A stretch of 15,522 bases of DNA from an uncultured Rhodanobacteraceae bacterium (GTDB lineage Bacteria > Pseudomonadota > Gammaproteobacteria > Xanthomonadales > SZUA-5): contig CALEZI010000065.1 in assembly GCA_937928755.1 (NCBI GenBank), positions 1 to 15,522 of the forward strand, in the 5' to 3' direction. Of this stretch, positions 13,447-15,522 are shown piece after piece. How positions within the stretch are numbered: the first letter of the stretch is position 1; every line of letters begins with the position of its first letter. The notes below the pieces were generated by a model. The model had not been told where the DNA came from, did not search any database, and was given only the letters and a program-made list of their open reading frames with translations. A program made the translations under genes and the position numbers.

Positions 13447-13727
13447 GAAGAGAGGGTTCGCCCGCTGTTGTTGAGCCGAGCTTGCTCGGCTTGGCGTTGC
13501 GGCCCTTGGAGGGCGCCGCGCCTGCGGCGCCGCCTTTCGGCCAGTAGAGCAGCGGAGCAAGCTCCGCTCTACAGGAGCAAAACAGCGGAGCAAGCTCCGC
13601 TCTACAGAAGCAAGGCAGCGGAGCAAGCTCCGTCCTCGCGAGCTGAAGAGACGACTCGCCCGCTGTTGTAGAGCCGAGCTTGCTCGGCTTGGCATTGCGA
13701 AGAGCAGCGGAGCAAGCTCCGCTCTAC
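13447..13727. repeat. Cluster of SMAG-like GTAG palindromes
   Basis: Four copies of AGCGGAGCAAGCTCCGCT followed by CTAC (GTAG on the other strand) lie at 13551-13572, 13584-13605, 13617-13636 (3' end degenerate) and 13706-13727. The first three are spaced exactly 33 bases apart. Two copies of the opposite orientation, GAGCCGAGCTTGCTCGGC, lie at about 13471-13494 and 13668-13693, each inside a duplicated stretch of about 55 bases (13447-13501 and 13644-13700). A separate perfect hairpin, GGCGCCGCGCCTGCGGCGCC, lies at 13512-13531. The form matches SMAG elements of Stenotrophomonas maltophilia. The cluster starts 5 bases past the stop of the ABC permease and fills the 363-bp gap to liuC. Confidence 0.88.
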
Positions 13728-13732
13728 GCGAG

Positions 13733-14551
13733 CTAACGCCAGCGGCAAAGAATCTCTTCGCGATTGAAACCGCGGCGAACCCAGCGGAACAGGCTCCAGG
13801 TCAATGCGAGCCCGACGCAGCAGGCTCCGATCAGCAAATCGAATCGCGTGATCAGGGCCGGGCCGATCAGCGAGAACACGATAAGCAGGGCCGGAACCAG
13901 AATCATCGCGGTGATCTGATTCGCCGCCTGCGGGTCCTGCATGCGTGCCGACACGCGCAGGCAAACCAGTGCGGTCATCGCACCGATCTCCGGAGCCAGC
14001 ACGATCACCGCGGCCCAGTAGAACTTGTCCGGCCACACCAACAGGCCGCTCGACCACCAGAAGCTCACCACCGATGCCAGCGCGCCGAGCACCGCCGCGA
14101 TCCACGACATCAATACGGCAGGCAGCGTGACCGCGACCAGCTTGGCGAGCAGGAAGTCGTTGGTGTTCAGCGGCGTCGCCAGCACCGGCTCCAGCGTGCG
14201 TTGCTGTTTTTCACCGACGATCGCATAGGCGCCGGCGATCGACACGATGGCCAGTGGCATGAGCAGGAAGTAACCCGCCGACACCCGCAGCAGCACCGTT
14301 GCGGCCGCCACTTCGAGGTCGATGCCGCTGGCCATCGCCAACATGCGCACGGCGTTGACCATCGACTGCATTTCGGGTTTGACTGGAGCGTCGCCGGAGA
14401 GCAAGGCAGCACTGCCGGCCGCCAGTAACGCCGGCAACGCAGCGCCGATCAGCGGCATCAGCACATACACCGGCCACAGCATCCTGTTCTGCCGCTGATC
14501 CAGGAATTCGCGCCAGAGCATCCAGCGCAGCGCCTGCAGGGTTCGGCTCAT
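13733..14551 (-). CDS. ABC-2 type transporter permease
   Basis: The membrane half of an ABC exporter, 272 residues. About six hydrophobic segments are visible (near 26-50, 94-112, 138-163, 178-200, 216-235 and 238-256). Between the second and third is GEKQQRTLEPVLATPLNTND (113-132), the GEK...GTLE.LL.TP coupling segment shared by NatB- and ABC-2-type permeases. A large loop (about 52-85) separates the first two helices. The start ATG overlaps the ATPase stop (ATGA), so translation is coupled. The TAG stop is followed 5 bases later by a GTAG palindrome. The substrate is unknown; relatives export sodium, drugs or polymers, or act in gliding-type secretion. Confidence 0.9.
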   Translation of the reverse strand: MSRTLQALRWMLWREFLDQRQNRMLWPVYVLMPLIGAALPALLAAGSAALLSGDAPVKPEMQSMVNAVRMLAMASGIDLEVAAATVLLRVSAGYFLLMPLAIVSIAGAYAIVGEKQQRTLEPVLATPLNTNDFLLAKLVAVTLPAVLMSWIAAVLGALASVVSFWWSSGLLVWPDKFYWAAVIVLAPEIGAMTALVCLRVSARMQDPQAANQITAMILVPALLIVFSLIGPALITRFDLLIGACCVGLALTWSLFRWVRRGFNREEILCRWR

Positions 14552-15471
14552 CGTGCCAGCAACTCCAGATAGCGTTCGCGCAGGCCGCGCCGGACTGGCG
14601 CGACGCCGAGCAGGGGCAGGTCGGCGCCGACCAGGGCCGCGACCAGTCGCGGCGTGTCCAGCAACGGATCGGATACTTCGACGCGCGCTCGCCCCGGGGC
14701 CACCTCGATCAGGCTGCAGCCCAGCGGCAATGCCAGGTCGATGGGCCAGGCGCCGCGGTATTCGATCAGCAGTTCATGCCCATGTTGCGGCTGCAGATCC
14801 TGTGGTCGGCCAAGGAACCGAAGGCGCGTGTCGATCACCAGGATCTCGTCGGCCAGCGCTTCGGCTTCCTCCAGTGTGTGCGTACTCAGCACGATGCCCT
14901 TTCCGGCGGCGCGCAAGTCGCGGATCAACTGGTGCAACTCGGAGGTGGCTTTCGGGTCGAGACCGGCGGTTGGTTCGTCAAGGAACAGGAGCTGCGGTTG
15001 GTGCAACAGCGCGCGCGCCAGGCTGAGGCGCTGTTTCATGCCTTTGGAGTAAGTGCCGACGCGGTCGTCGCCACGATCGCCAAGTCTGAAACGTTCCAGT
15101 TCGGCGTCCACGCGGCGATCGACCTCGGCGCCGGGCAAGCCGTGCAGACCGGCAAAGAAGCGCAGATTCTGGCGCGCCGTAAGGCGTTCGTAGAAGCCCG
15201 GCGCCTCGGGGACCACGCCGCAGCGCGCGCGGATTGCGTCGTTGTCTTCGTCGCGCTGGCCAAGCGGGTAACCGCACACGGTTGCCTCACCTGACGTCGG
15301 TGCCAGCAGCCCGGCGAGCATGCGCATAGTGGTGGTCTTGCCGGCGCCGTTCGGGCCGAGCAAGGCGAGCACGCGACCGGCTTCAAGCGTCAGCGACAGG
15401 TCGTCGACGGCGAGCCGCTCGTCGAATCGGCGGGTGAGCGCGGTTGCGGAGATCAGTGGAGCGGGCGTCAT
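14548..15471 (-). CDS. ABC transporter ATP-binding protein (ABC-2 exporter type)
   Basis: It powers the adjacent permease from the cytoplasmic face. It has 307 residues. Walker A is GPNGAGKT (39-46), the signature is YSKGMKQRLSLARALL (141-156), Walker B is LLFLDEPTAGLDP (161-173), and the H-loop is STHTLEEAEALADEI with His198. The Q-loop position reads VVPEAPGFYERLT, with Glu where Gln is usual; I recall this variant from NatA-like ATPases. The C-terminal extension (about 225-307) is the usual accessory domain of this subfamily. The ATG at 15471 was chosen because the frame upstream (to 15513) translates a GGGGCACGGGG repeat. No clear ribosome-binding site is seen. The gene overlaps the permease by 4 bases. 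Nothing nearby indicates a substrate. Confidence 0.92.
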   Translation of the reverse strand: MTPAPLISATALTRRFDERLAVDDLSLTLEAGRVLALLGPNGAGKTTTMRMLAGLLAPTSGEATVCGYPLGQRDEDNDAIRARCGVVPEAPGFYERLTARQNLRFFAGLHGLPGAEVDRRVDAELERFRLGDRGDDRVGTYSKGMKQRLSLARALLHQPQLLFLDEPTAGLDPKATSELHQLIRDLRAAGKGIVLSTHTLEEAEALADEILVIDTRLRFLGRPQDLQPQHGHELLIEYRGAWPIDLALPLGCSLIEVAPGRARVEVSDPLLDTPRLVAALVGADLPLLGVAPVRRGLRERYLELLAR

Positions 15472-15483
15472 CGCGTCAAAGAG

Positions 15484-15517
15484 CGGGGCACGGGGTAAGG
15501 GGGCACGGGGCACGGGT
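15484..15517. repeat. GGGGCACGGGG short direct repeats
   Basis: Three near-copies of GGGCACGGG lie in a row (GGGGCACGGGGTAAGG, then GGGGCACGGGGCACGGG) directly upstream of the ATPase gene. The tract is very G-rich on the + strand and could favour quadruplex formation. It continues to the window edge, so its extent is unknown. Confidence 0.6.
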
Positions 15518-15522
15518 AGAGC

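Noticed and set aside
13551..13636. Regularly spaced repeats resembling a CRISPR array
   Set aside because: The repeats are self-palindromic with only 11-base gaps of similar sequence, there are three units, and no cas gene is near. They fit SMAG-like extragenic palindromes.

Overview
This is a GC-rich (roughly two thirds G+C by eye) bacterial chromosomal segment of ordinary catabolic and housekeeping genes separated by unusually repeat-loaded gaps. A leucine-degradation gene pair, a FadH-type dienoyl-CoA reductase and many GTAG-headed short palindromes like the SMAG elements of Stenotrophomonas suggest a gammaproteobacterium of the Xanthomonadales/Lysobacterales. That placement is inferred from content, not from a marker gene. 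No rRNA, tRNA, CRISPR array, phage or intact transposase gene was recognised.

Layout. Positions 1-51 hold the 3' end of an unidentified + strand gene, convergent with fadH (2245-227, -), a 672-residue NADPH-dependent 2,4-dienoyl-CoA reductase. Upstream of fadH lie a nested palindrome and a 157-bp MITE-like element. The element sits between two CTAG tetranucleotides, one of which carries the stop codon of a Tat-exported PhoD-like phosphatase gene (4286-2667, -). Divergent from phoD, after a GTAG-headed palindrome pair, are a TetR regulator (4577-5209, +) with a promoter that looks leaderless and operator-bearing, and an alpha/beta hydrolase (5264-6190, +), probably one operon. A 112-bp tandem duplication of a second palindrome family follows. 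Next is a monomeric sarcosine oxidase-like flavoprotein (6576-7730, +), convergent with a two-gene minus-strand unit: a lipoprotein (10139-9411) and a TPM-domain membrane protein with four CxxC pairs (9414-8173), joined by a TTGA stop/start overlap.

The last third is all minus strand. An ABC-2 type exporter (ATPase 15471-14548, permease 14551-13733, ATGA overlap) is followed by a cluster of SMAG-like palindromes. Then come a LiuC-like enoyl-CoA hydratase (13369-12584) and the biotin-carrying alpha subunit of an acyl-CoA carboxylase, probably methylcrotonyl-CoA carboxylase LiuD (12307-10307). These two are separated by a 250-bp palindrome-in-palindrome. LiuC, LiuD and FadH together point to leucine and unsaturated fatty acid catabolism feeding acetyl-CoA.

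The most distinctive content is the intergenic DNA. At least four palindrome families start with GTAG or GTGG. Three nested palindromes have outer arms that are themselves inverted repeats, and two of them share the same outer arm around different cores. One hairpin family shows compensatory base changes. No new protein system is evident. The repeats are the part worth a second look.
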